Positions 1-7,269 of a stretch of DNA of 12,751 nucleotides are shown piece after piece. Position 1 is the first letter of the stretch, and each line of letters opens with the position of its first letter. Position numbers and translations under genes: made by a program. The stretch is taken from NCBI RefSeq assembly GCF_000003605.2, contig NW_003134370.1:131384-144134 (forward strand). Reading direction: 5' to 3'. The notes beneath the pieces were generated by a model, which saw only the letters and a list, made by a program, of their open reading frames with translations, was not told the DNA's origin and searched no databases. This DNA comes from Saccoglossus kowalevskii. Its lineage: Eukaryota; Hemichordata; Enteropneusta; Harrimaniidae.

Positions 1-126
1 AAAAGGGAAACATTGTTACGATGGGAACGGCGGTTATCCTTAATGGTTCATCCTACTACAGTATTACATAACGTCGAAGGTGTAGCAAATTACCACAGAC
101 CTATTTAATACTTGATTGGATACTAC

Positions 127-715
127 CTGGTTAATGTTTTTCTCTTGTGCCTGGATTGCAAAACCATGACTGTATCTAATTTTGATTCCAATACCCATAC
201 CGGGCAGTTTAGCAGCAACACTGTCAAGATCTACACCCTCCTGTGAACGAATATGTATGCGCAATGATTAACTGTCTGTACAATGATATTAAAAATAGAT
301 CACAACACTAGTCATATTTTATTCTAGGTCAATGCAATATTTGCGCTTAATTTGATTAAGTATTAGGCAGCTTATAATTAATAATCTGAGCGACCCAATC
401 AACAAATGCAAGACAATTTCGAAATGATGTAATTATTAATAATGTTCGCTTATCAGAAATTACTGCATTCAGAGTCAGAGACTCTACACAACAGACACTA
501 ATATTGCAACAACTTTGCAATATCTCCTTTAGATAAATTCCTAACTTAAAATCGAAGGTCAACACTAACTGTCACTAAATGGAATAACACATTTTTGTAC
601 TCACCTTAACTCTCAAGATGTAGCTGTTCTTTACTACATCCCGTGCTTTGTACAAGGGAACAAGCTTTGCAGCACTAGCTGCGGCAACAAGTAGAGCAAG
701 GACGATGAAACGCAT
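127..715 (-). CDS. Secreted subtilase-type prodomain (inhibitor I9) protein, 5' part of a spliced gene, probably a proteinase K/aqualysin-like serine protease
   Basis: Two coding exons are visible, 715-605 and 240-127, joined by a 364-bp intron (604-241) with a GTGAGT donor and a TTCACAG acceptor, phase 0. Residues 1-16 (MRFIVLALLVAAASAA) are a classic signal peptide. They are followed by KLVPLYKARD and NSYILRVK, the start of an I9 prodomain (compare GKYIV-lysine in proteinase K relatives). Exon 2 continues with EGVDLDSVAAKL and IRYSHGFAIQA, matching the family's 'Y-x-H-x-x-x-GF' core. At 127/126 there is a good phase-0 donor (CAG|GTAGTA) after residue 75. I infer that the prodomain end and the catalytic domain lie beyond the left edge. 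If that donor is not used, the frame reads on to a TAA at 66-64, giving a 95-residue stand-alone I9 protein, but its tail does not resemble the family. The prodomain would chaperone and inhibit a secreted peptidase. No catalytic residue is in the window. Confidence 0.72.
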
Positions 716-870
716 GGCGATCTGCTAAGAAGAAAATGTTATTGGTCAAATGAAATACGTATTAAAATAACAATGTCGAAGACCATTCTTAAAATGTTAC
801 TGCACATCTGAGGTTGTATAAATCGTCTTACCTGTTCAGGGTACCTCAGTATAAAGGATGTAGATGTGCT
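716..870 (-). other. 5' UTR of the I9 gene: non-coding exon 1 (about 870-832), intron 1 (831-725) and leader
   Basis: On the minus strand a short exon ending CCTGAACAG at 832 is followed by a strong donor, GTAAGA (831-826). A pyrimidine-rich acceptor, TTTTCTTCTTAG, ends at 725, nine bases upstream of the ATG at 715. The acceptor is a NAGNAG type (TTAG then CAG), so the exon may start at 724 or 721; this changes only the leader. The intron is about 107 bp. The ATG context is CGCCATGC, with G at -4 and C at -3, so it is only moderately favourable. Confidence 0.6.
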
Positions 871-896
871 GAGAAATGGTGCCTTTTATTTATTTC
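867..896 (-). promoter_or_regulatory. Core promoter of the I9 gene: TATA-like box and initiator-like TCAGCA
   Basis: Reading the minus strand, GAAATAAATAAAAGGC (896-881) contains a TATA-like TAAATAAAAGG. About 20 bp downstream lies TCAGCA (872-867), which resembles an arthropod/invertebrate initiator. The first splice donor follows at 831. The spacing is a little short for TCAGCA itself, so the true start may lie near 862-870. The assignment rests on the motifs and on position just upstream of the spliced 5' UTR. Confidence 0.45.
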
Positions 897-899
897 TGT

Positions 900-1716
900 G
901 ACCAATGTATGTGTGGCACCGTTATCAACTGGGTTATCGTCAGGAAACGGAATTAAAGACAGGCACGCGTGAGGTATTATTTATTGATTATAATTGACAC
1001 CAATACCGCTAAATGGTGTCGTGTGTTTATTTGTATGCCCTAGTTTACACCCACTCAGCTGGTCAGAATATAACTATGTAAAAGTTGATATTGGTTATTT
1101 GTTACAACATTCTCTCCAGCTCATGTGTACACAAGTATCTTGATTGTAATTTTACATCCCTTTAAATTAAAATCGAATTTTTTATAGATTGTTAAATATA
1201 TTTATTGAATTTCATCTACTAGAAATAACGTAAAGTTAATAAACGCAACCCCCAAAACTAAGTCACATTATGTGGGCATATGATTGGTAGGTATACTGTT
1301 TATTAACTTTTAACATTGTTAGGCCGTCTGCGTCATTCAAATCGCTTTGGAATGCATATAACTGACTGGAACCTTATTCTAATGTTTCATTTGTAGCGCC
1401 GCAGCGTTTATTGCATGCTAGTTTTACTATCAGAATAAGCATTGTTACTTAGTGGCAATATGGGCAGTGATATAAACCTAAAGTCGCCATTGATACAGTC
1501 GACTTTGAATTCAGTCATGTTCGAAAGCGCTTACATAATGATAAGCGTCATGTACAGGGGTTTGACATAAATAACTCTTGTGACTGTAGTATATGTTGTT
1601 CCATTCTTTATACCTAAATCCTAAGTATTTTTGTTTATAATTAAATTACTAACACACAATCTAAACTTGCATATTATCACGATTACCATCCAGGTATCAT
1701 CCCGAATTTTTAGCAG
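900..1716. other. Intergenic, no gene or repeat recognised
   Basis: AT-rich sequence upstream of the I9 promoter. It has short open frames only, no splice-linked coding potential that I could recognise, no tRNA-like boxes and no obvious repeat within the window. It may hold distal regulatory sequence for the I9 gene. Confidence 0.5.
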
Positions 1717-2099
1717 GTGTGTTTCGTTAGGGTGATGTATCTTGAATGTAGGTTAACGTATGTTGTATGGTACTACAAACTGTCAGTGATATCACTTTGC
1801 TATACATTTATTTAATAATTAAAATTAAGAAATCCGCTGTAATCAATAATTTCTAGTTTTTTTATGTAGATGTAACATGGCACGTTTTCCAGGGACAATT
1901 CACTCATCAAAAGTTGCCATTCATTTTATTAACCCTTGTATTTGTACAATTAAATGTGTAGCACATTCTTCTCTTCCGTGCACGTGCACATGGCAACTGA
2001 AACAATTCAATTTTAACTAATAAATTCAATACGTATGCAATGATCTTAATTCGTACCACTATATTGGGAAACAGATCGGTGATTAACAACACCAGACAG
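1717..2099 (+). repeat. Direct repeat, copy 1 of an approximately 390-bp unit
   Basis: This block aligns end to end with 2134-2526, with an offset of about 418 bp. Shared anchors, in the same order, include TATCTTGAATGTAGGT, CAGTGATATCA, TGTAATCAATAAT, CATGGCACGTTTT, TTGTATTTGTACAATT, ATTCTTCTCTTC and GAACAGATCGGTG (AAACAGATCGGTG here). By eye the two copies are roughly 80% identical, with small indels. The only open frames in it are short and differ between copies, so it is not coding. Confidence 0.85.
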
Positions 2100-2133
2100 G
2101 TCACGGTCACTAGATTCATACCAAAATACGCCG

Positions 2134-2526
2134 CGTGTGTGTCGTTAGGGTGTTGTTATCTTGAATGTAGGTCAACATCTGCTGTATGGTAAGACAAACA
2201 GTCAGTGATATCATTTTGCTGTACATTTATTTTATTAATGCAAATTTAAAAATCCCCTGTAATCAATAATGGGCGGTTATTTTTTATTTAGAGGTCGCAT
2301 GGCACGTTTTTCAGAGTCAGTTCACTCATCCAAAAGCGCCATTCATTTTACAAAAACCTGTATTTGTACAATTCAATGTGGCGCAAATTCTTCTCTTCAG
2401 TGCGTGTGACAAACTAAATTTTTGCTAACAATTCATTTTTTAACTGATAAATTTAATGCATATGTAATTGTCTTAATTCGCACTACTATATGGGGGAACA
2501 GATCGGTGTTCAACAACGCCAGACAA
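2134..2526 (+). repeat. Direct repeat, copy 2 of the approximately 390-bp unit
   Basis: Second copy of the unit at 1717-2099, in the same orientation and separated from it by about 34 bp. It shares all the anchors in the same order but differs by many substitutions and by indels around 2395-2440. Neither copy shows terminal inverted repeats or LTR-type ends. This is either an old tandem duplication or two units of a longer satellite. Confidence 0.85.
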
Positions 2527-2885
2527 CAAATGTATCACGAAATTAGCGTCAACCAGGATTTGTTAACGACCTACTAAAATGCTGTGAATTTCCGAATCTT
2601 TATTTTATACCAAATTTAGTGCCAGTTTTACGCTCAGGTAACGATAATACTGACTTTCAACTAACGGTCCTTTGTTTACTCCTAGTATAGAACCGATTTG
2701 TATGGGTGTGTGAATTGATATGTGAACAACGCGCAATGTTACCTCTTTAACATCAACAAACCACTAACTATAAATTGCATCAGAATACTTAATGTTCAAT
2801 ATTACAATAAAGTAATAGCAAAATGATATTATTATTATGGGGAGGTTGCTCAAGACTGCCAATTCATATCACACTTTGCTCTCTC
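2527..2885. other. Intergenic, nothing recognised
   Basis: AT-rich stretch between the direct repeat pair and the plus-strand LTR. I see no coding exon, no repeat shared with the rest of the window and no structural motif beyond chance. Confidence 0.5.
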
Positions 2886-3371
2886 TGTCAGCATCCCTTA
2901 ATTAATGGTTTTGTCATATTAACTCAAACTCTGCAAATAGAAGTCTGCATGGAATCCTGGGAAGAACGGTGTGCATTGTCGTGTGATAACTGTCATAAGG
3001 GTAATTGACAGGTCATAATTCTTTTCAGCTCTGGAAGAACAGTTGGAATCTACCAGGTGTGCTTGTGATTTGAATAACAAAGTATGTTTACTGTCTACTG
3101 AGTTGCCTATGTGACACAGCTGCTTGCAAGATCACATTCTGATTGACTCATGTGGAAACCTTGGTGGTGTCACTGATTCTGGGCCATTTAGGCTTACAAA
3201 TATGCTACACTGAGAGCAGTTGGGGTCCATCATTTTCATTGTTTACCCTTTGTGCTGCTGCCGCAATATAAGTGATAGAGGCTTCAATTATCGTTCTGTG
3301 AGACTTGTATGAACTGCTTTGCGATCTCCTGCTTGCAGCGGTGCCCACAGTCAGCTGGCGCACACGTGACA
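2886..3371 (+). mobile_element. Solo or truncated LTR, same family as the element at 5069-7269 but opposite orientation
   Basis: It starts TGTCAGCATCC, the same start as the LTRs of the nested element read on the minus strand. Homology is clear to about 3160: GTGTGATAACTGTCATAA, GGTGTGCTTGT and CCTATGTGA-ACAGCTGCT all recur in 5345-5500 on the opposite strand. From 3160 to about 3310 the match is weaker but collinear. The end at 3371 is proposed because the sequence there reads CACACGTGACA, like the CACTGTGACA end of the other LTR. No matching target duplication is visible (CTCTC on the left, ATAAA on the right) and no polypurine tract precedes it, so it is isolated or rearranged. The 5' end is firm and the 3' end is tentative. 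Confidence 0.65.
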
Positions 3372-3427
3372 ATAAAATAAATACGATATTTACTATATGG
3401 GGCCGCCATTTTGAATGCAGTATAAAA

Positions 3428-3825
3428 CTAATTAAGAAACAAGTTGTGAAACGCGTTTTTCAGATTTTAAACAAATCTGGACAAAAATACCAATCTTTCA
3501 CAGAAATACGATCCATTGGAATAATAATTATGCCAGCAGATACAAAATTCGGCCGAATTCGTCGTTTTTGTAAGGCAAAATCCCTTAAATATGAACACCT
3601 AATTACACCGAAGAACATAGAACACTTTCCTGAGGTATTTGAAACCAAAAATTGTCATTCTAGCTCAGCAGCCAATCGGCGTCGGCCTTACAGTCAGATG
3701 ACAATTTCGGTTACGGTTTTCGGTTGGCTTAATATAACCTCAACGGATCGTTTTTTGTGAAAGATTGGCATTTTTGTCCAGATTTGTAGGAATCTGAAAA
3801 ATGCGTTTCAAAACTTTTAATTACC
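3428..3825. mobile_element. Fold-back (MITE-like) element with long inverted arms
   Basis: The sequence at about 3440-3514 (GAAACGCGTTTTTCAGATT, CAAATCTGGACAAAAATACC, CAATCTTTCACA, ACGATCC) recurs inverted at 3745-3820. The two arms of about 75 bp are nearly 90% identical by eye. Weaker inverted similarity continues inward, including TGTAAGGC near 3570-3580 and its complement near 3685, so the original palindrome was probably longer. Both outer edges lie in TAATTA-type sequence, compatible with a TA or TTAA target, but no unambiguous duplication can be fixed. No transposase is encoded. A 151-residue frame running through it is incidental. Confidence 0.75.
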
Positions 3826-4012
3826 AGTGCTGGATATGTTAATACTTACACATCGTGTACGGATAAATATTATAACGCAGTTCCCGCACAACATCAAAAG
3901 AAATGTTATTTACAATGGACTTACTCCGCGTACATGACGTGGAAGAACACAAAAATACGCCGTATACTGTTATGGTGATCGGTTACCCAGCTGTATATGT
4001 CGTTTCAGTTAC

Positions 4013-4246
4013 AACGTAAATTGGCGCGTAATTCTGCATTTACGTTCCTTCCGTCCAAATTAATTATCCGTTATTTATAAGTATACGTTATAAACGTTGA
4101 ACGGAAATTGGCGTTTTTTGTCAGAAATTTCCGTTGATTTACGATGAACTTAATCGTCGACAAACAAAGTGATTCCGCTGACGGTTACGCAACGGTTAAC
4201 CTATCCCATAATCTGACTGTTACGCACGGTTATTTTTCATAACCGT
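4013..4246. repeat. Cluster of short hairpins
   Basis: Three inverted repeats lie close together. AACGTAAA near 4014 pairs with TTTACGTT near 4039. ACGGAAATT (4101-4109) pairs with AATTTCCGT (4126-4134). ACGGTTAT (4226-4233) pairs with ATAACCGT (4239-4246) across a 5-nt loop. The words ACGGTTA and CAACGG recur through the stretch. It may be the remnant of a palindromic element; no function is assigned. Confidence 0.5.
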
Positions 4247-4256
4247 TGTGTAAACA

Positions 4257-5068
4257 AAAAAATTTCTCCAGCTGGTTTGCTCAGATTGTCTCCCGTGCAA
4301 GTACTAGCCACGGTCGATTGATCTTAACTTTAGTTAGGAACCGATTATAAAAGGTATAAAAGTAATTGCATATTTATTCCGAATTGGAGGCCATTCAATG
4401 TATAGAAATGTTTTAATATTGCTATCGCTTCCACTTGAATCAGCTGACCTAAGACTTTTACATGATTCAGGAAACAGTACGACAACCCAACGGCTATTTA
4501 TGACATACTGCATTTATTCTGCTATTACTAGCGGCGTTTCCAAAAAAAATATAATTTATCTACGGGGTCGATACGACAATGATTTGTGTCAAACAAATAA
4601 TACTTTATAACTGCACGAGTCGATAACAACTTACTTCACATACACACGCAAATCTACCAACTTTGCAATCGCTTTGCAAAACATTGCACGCTATTTTAAC
4701 AGCAAAAACTAGCTGTTCATTGAAAATACTATCAAATTTCAAATGATTTTATAAACTTCAAAGATCTAAATAATCAGCACGACATTCTGCTATAAATGTT
4801 TGACATCGCAGCAATAAAGAATACACAAATTGTTTTACGTCTTTTCTTTGTGTGTGACGAAACCAAAAAAAAATATTTCTCAAGCTGGTTTGTTCAGATG
4901 GCTTCACAATTGTTATCGTTTCCATTTGAGTCTTTAGTCAGTTGACATATGACCTATACATGCTTCGGGAAAACGGCTGTTTACGACATAATTATTCAAT
5001 TTTGCGAACTTTTAACGATGGATATACTTCTTGTTAGTGGTATAATCTACAAATATAAAGGGTGTTTC
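4257..5068 (+). repeat. Complex tandem repeat array, left part (units U1, V1, U2)
   Basis: Two block types alternate. Block U (4257-4556) starts TTTCTCCAGCTGGTTTG and carries GCAAGTACTAGCCA, GGTCGATTGATCTTA, TTGCTATCG-TTCCACTTGA and ACATGATTCAGGAAACAGTACG. Block V (about 4557-4868) carries CGGGGTCGATACGACA, CAATCGCTTTGCA, TCTAAATAATCAGCACGAC and ACGTCTTTTC. A shorter U copy follows (4869-5068), lacking the GCAAGTACTAGCC segment. The same blocks, V then U, resume at 7270-8230, so the array was continuous before the LTR element inserted. Short open frames inside are not conserved between units. Confidence 0.8.
5064..5068 (+). repeat. Candidate target site duplication, left (GTTTC)
   Basis: GTTTC directly precedes the TGTCAC end of the LTR element; GATTC (7270-7274) directly follows its TGACA end. 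Undisturbed units in the same array read GCGTTTCCAAAAA (around 4533 and 8189), so GTTTC is the ancestral target and the right copy has one substitution. Five base pairs fits a Ty3/Gypsy integrase. Confidence 0.65.
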
Positions 5069-5596
5069 TGTCACAGTGTAAGGTCTGCTTATTGCTTTAG
5101 AGAGGGGTACACACAGAACTCACACTGGACAGCGGGTTCTTTCACTGCTAGAATGGGGTAGACAAGACAATAGTACTGGAAATGAAATGAAATACACATA
5201 CACCAAAATACCCAGTTGAGCTCCTGGCTTTAATACCTCACAAAATAATTACAGAAAACAAATCACAGAAAAAAACAATGAATAAATTCACTAAAATAAG
5301 AGACTGCCTAGGGAAATGTGCATTGGTGATAACTCACAGTTCCAGGATGTAGAGAATGTGGTCTTGCCAGCAGCTGTCTCACATAGGCAAGTAGGCATAC
5401 ACATCTTTTGTTATGTAAATGACAAGCACACCATGTAGATTCAAATTGACCTTCCAGGGTGGTGAGCAAGTATGACCTTTATGACAGTTATCACACGGGA
5501 ATGCACACATATTCTTTCCATGATTCCATGCACACTTATAGGTAATGATAGGCACTTGGGTAATATGGTAAGAACATAAGATAAAGGATGCTGACA
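5069..5596 (-). repeat. 3' LTR of the nested Gypsy element (528 bp)
   Basis: Read on the minus strand it runs from TGTCAGCATCCTTTAT (5596) to CACTGTGACA (5069), the usual TG...CA ends. Its first 100 bp match the 5' LTR stub at 7269-7175, and its first 250 or more match the plus-strand LTR at 2886. An AATAAGC poly(A)-like motif lies about 25 bp before the end. The best conserved internal block between LTR copies is CGTGTGATAACTGTCATAA. Short frames that read through it are not genes. Confidence 0.8.
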
Positions 5597-5612
5597 TTGC
5601 CCTCTCACCACG
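5597..5612 (-). promoter_or_regulatory. Polypurine tract of the nested LTR element
   Basis: Immediately upstream of the 3' LTR on the minus strand the sequence reads GTGGTGAGAGGGCAA, a purine-rich tract broken by two T and one C. Its position directly against the TG of the LTR is where second-strand priming occurs in LTR retroelements, and it confirms the minus orientation. Confidence 0.6.
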
Positions 5613-5698
5613 ACTGAACATGGCACATAACAATCAGCATCAGCTGCCAATAAATTTACATTTCTCAAAATTGCAAAAAATATTGTAGCAATAATTCT

Positions 5699-5784
5699 AA
5701 GCCTGCTTAAATAGTCGGTACCTATATTTCTTTACCTTTGATGCGGTAGCTAAATGATTGCAAATATAGGGCCCACCGCATTAA
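5699..5784 (-). pseudogene. RNase H C-terminal fragment of Gypsy pol
   Basis: The minus strand encodes LMRWALYLQSFSYRIKGK, the typical end of the Ty3/Gypsy RNase H domain (family form: L-x-RW-x-L-x-LQ-x-x, then a basic KGK). After a one-base frame slip near 5727 it continues as IGTDYLSRL, the family's 'N-x-x-ADxLSR' tail. It is in the same frame as, but downstream of, the integrase fragment at 5982-5797, separated from it by a TAA (5796-5794). In an intact pol, RNase H comes before integrase, so this fragment is out of order. It is too short to be functional. Confidence 0.7.
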
Positions 5785-5796
5785 CATACTCTTTTA

Positions 5797-5982
5797 ACCT
5801 CCACCAACCCTACTATATATACTGACTAAAGCATCAGCAACCACCTCGGAAGTAATTTTCTCTAACGCTACAGCTTCAAGGTGCCGTGAAACAGAATCTA
5901 CAACAGTTAAAATGTACATATAACTGCTCTCAGTCCGTGGACTAATCTGACCAATCAGATTCATCACTATCATTTGAAATAA
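5797..5982 (-). pseudogene. Integrase core (rve) N-terminal fragment of Gypsy pol
   Basis: Sixty-two codons on the minus strand encode motifs of the retroviral-type integrase core: MNLIGQISPRTESS, YMYILTVVDSVSRH, LEAVALEKITSE and ALVSIYSRVG. In the family the first motif is V-D-L-I-G-P, where D is the first acidic residue of the DD-E catalytic triad. Here it is N, so that catalytic residue is lost. The fragment stops at the position corresponding to 'YSRVG-I-P', before the second catalytic aspartate, and runs into RNase H sequence after a stop. An in-frame TGA lies just upstream (5985-5983). The preceding KLVGTVDMP is in another frame. Confidence 0.75.
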
Positions 5983-6307
5983 TCATGGGCATATCAACTG
6001 TACCCACTAACTTCCTAGCACGCTCTATTGGGGAGTCATACTGCTGTGCCCCTCGCACTGCATCCACAGCAATAGGTTTCTCACCACTATTATTATCAAC
6101 CTTACTATGCAATTCCTTAAATTCAGGAACTATAAGCCTACTGTAGAAAAACGTTAGGACGGCTACACAATTCAGGACAGCAATAATGCGCTTATACCAC
6201 GGTTGAGTTCGAGATGAATTCATTAACCAAATTTCTCTTTCAATTCTAAAATGACAAATAAATATAGAATCATAAACATACATATACATGACTGACTTGA
6301 TTAACAA
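5942..6307 (-). pseudogene. Open frame leading into the integrase fragment, partly Gypsy pol linker
   Basis: A 121-codon open frame. Its last third (about residues 85-106, IERARKLVGTVDMP) sits where the linker between the integrase zinc-binding domain and its core should be, and the core resumes in another frame from 5982. The central part contains a hydrophobic run (IIAVLNCVAVLTFFYSRLIV) that could be membrane-spanning if expressed but has no match I recognise. The frame also holds AVRGAQQYDSP, faintly like the TRAQ linker motif of Gypsy pol. The HHCC zinc residues are not visible. The last residues (ESDWSD) overlap the integrase core out of frame. I treat it as degenerate retroelement sequence. 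Confidence 0.45.
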
Positions 6308-6764
6308 ACTTCAAATTCATAACAAATACAGGCACACACTAGTGTTTATATTTCCTTACAATGAGCTTGCGCAATAAATACTACTACAGTTAAGCTTGCT
6401 AACATTATGTTCACCTACTTAAATAATAATTACAGTTTTCATTTATAAACACACTTAACTCAAAATCGGTTCCTACATATGTAACAATGAAACTTATTAC
6501 TTTGCCGTGTATAAACACAATCCGGTTAGCCAGTTACAGTTCATAAAATATTCATATATATCTTCAATACCTAAATAATAAATGACACTATTCAGTGCAA
6601 AGTCATACAATAGAAATACACTACAGGAAACAATCAAAATCAAAATACACGTCATGAAGTGAACACTAATTTTCTGATCACTTAAAACTCAAAGTTCAAA
6701 TCTTAATAACAATTCAGAACAAAATTAAACTATTAATTCAGACCACCGTCAGCGTATTATATAT
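6308..6764. other. AT-rich filler inside the nested LTR element
   Basis: About 450 bp of AT-rich sequence between two open frames of the element. I find no pol motif on either strand and no repeat shared with the rest of the window. It may be a later insertion or strongly decayed pol. Confidence 0.4.
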
Positions 6765-7174
6765 TCATGAGATCATATGCAAATTAGCATGAGGTAATGG
6801 CCTTTTCTCCGCTAACTTCTGAGCCCTAGTCTGTACCACCTGTTCAACATCAACACTATTATCCTGACTATAATCAATGGAGGGTTCATAACCACTTCCA
6901 CTAAAAGAACGCTCTCTTATCTCAACACCTGTAGAACAACCTTCATCATTATAGTGCACACTAGCCTGGCTACTAGCAGATGTACAACCTTCTTTACCTA
7001 AGGAAACACGAGTATCAATACCCGAAGGACAACAACCTTTGCCACCAGAGGGCATACTAGTCCCAGCGCTCGAAGGAGTACTATGTTCAACACCCGAGGG
7101 CGAACTAACCTCATCATGCCCTACCTCATCAGCTAAACCGAGCTTCCAACCAGAATCAGAATATTTTGGTTTCC
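6765..7174 (-). pseudogene. Ser/Gly/Cys-rich open frame with a TRAQ motif, probable Gypsy pol linker remnant
   Basis: The open frame runs from 7277 to 6765 on the minus strand, but its first part (to about 7175) is LTR sequence, so only the rest is internal to the element. It is hydrophilic and rich in Ser, Gly, Glu and Asp. A 16-residue periodicity is visible at the repeated GC pair (GCCPSGIDTRV..., GCTSASSQASV..., GCSTGVEIRER...), and SGVE/TGVE/SGID recur. Near the end it reads VEQVVQTRAQKLAEKRP, which resembles the V-x-TRAQ-x-K linker found in many Gypsy pols between RNase H and integrase. No catalytic domain is present. It could also be a gag-like or captured low-complexity region. Confidence 0.4.
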
Positions 7175-7269
7175 GGCAATGCATACAGATTCTTCCCATG
7201 ATTCCATGCACACTTCTATTTGCAGGGTTTGAGGTACTATGGGAAAACATTATATAAAGGATGCTGACA
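7175..7269 (-). repeat. 5' LTR stub of the nested Gypsy element
   Basis: On the minus strand TGTCAGCATCCTTTATATAATG ... GTGTGCATGGAATCATGG ... TGCATTGCC aligns with the first 100 bp of the 3' LTR (5596-5497). Homology stops abruptly at about 7175, where internal sequence begins, so the remaining 430 bp of this LTR and the primer-binding site are deleted. Confidence 0.75.

Larger units (their letters stand above)
5069..7269 (-). mobile_element. Degenerate Ty3/Gypsy LTR retrotransposon nested in the tandem array
   Basis: The element is 2201 bp with TGTCA...TGACA ends and a 5-bp near-perfect target duplication. On the minus strand the order is: 5' LTR stub (7269-7175), a low-complexity linker frame with a TRAQ motif, AT-rich filler, a frame leading into an integrase core, an RNase H tail, unassigned sequence, a polypurine tract (GTGGTGAGAGGG) and a full 3' LTR (5596-5069). 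Gag, protease, reverse transcriptase and the integrase C-terminus are missing. All frames are broken, so it is non-autonomous and inactive. The large 5' deletion begins inside the 5' LTR. It interrupted the U/V repeat array, so it is younger than that array. Confidence 0.8.

Noticed and set aside
356-565. A 69-codon minus-strand frame
   Set aside because: It lies inside the 364-bp intron of the I9 gene and has no splice sites of its own.
1907-2119. A 70-codon minus-strand frame
   Set aside because: It lies across the end of direct-repeat copy 1 and is not open in copy 2; there is no recognisable motif.
3305-3760. A 151-codon plus-strand open frame
   Set aside because: It starts in the tail of an LTR, crosses its proposed end and runs through both arms of the fold-back element. 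It has no recognisable domain and no promoter.
5441-5633. CDNCHKG as the integrase HHCC zinc finger
   Set aside because: It lies in LTR sequence, outside pol order. The third LTR copy is deleted here, and the wider histidine and cysteine spacing of the domain is absent.
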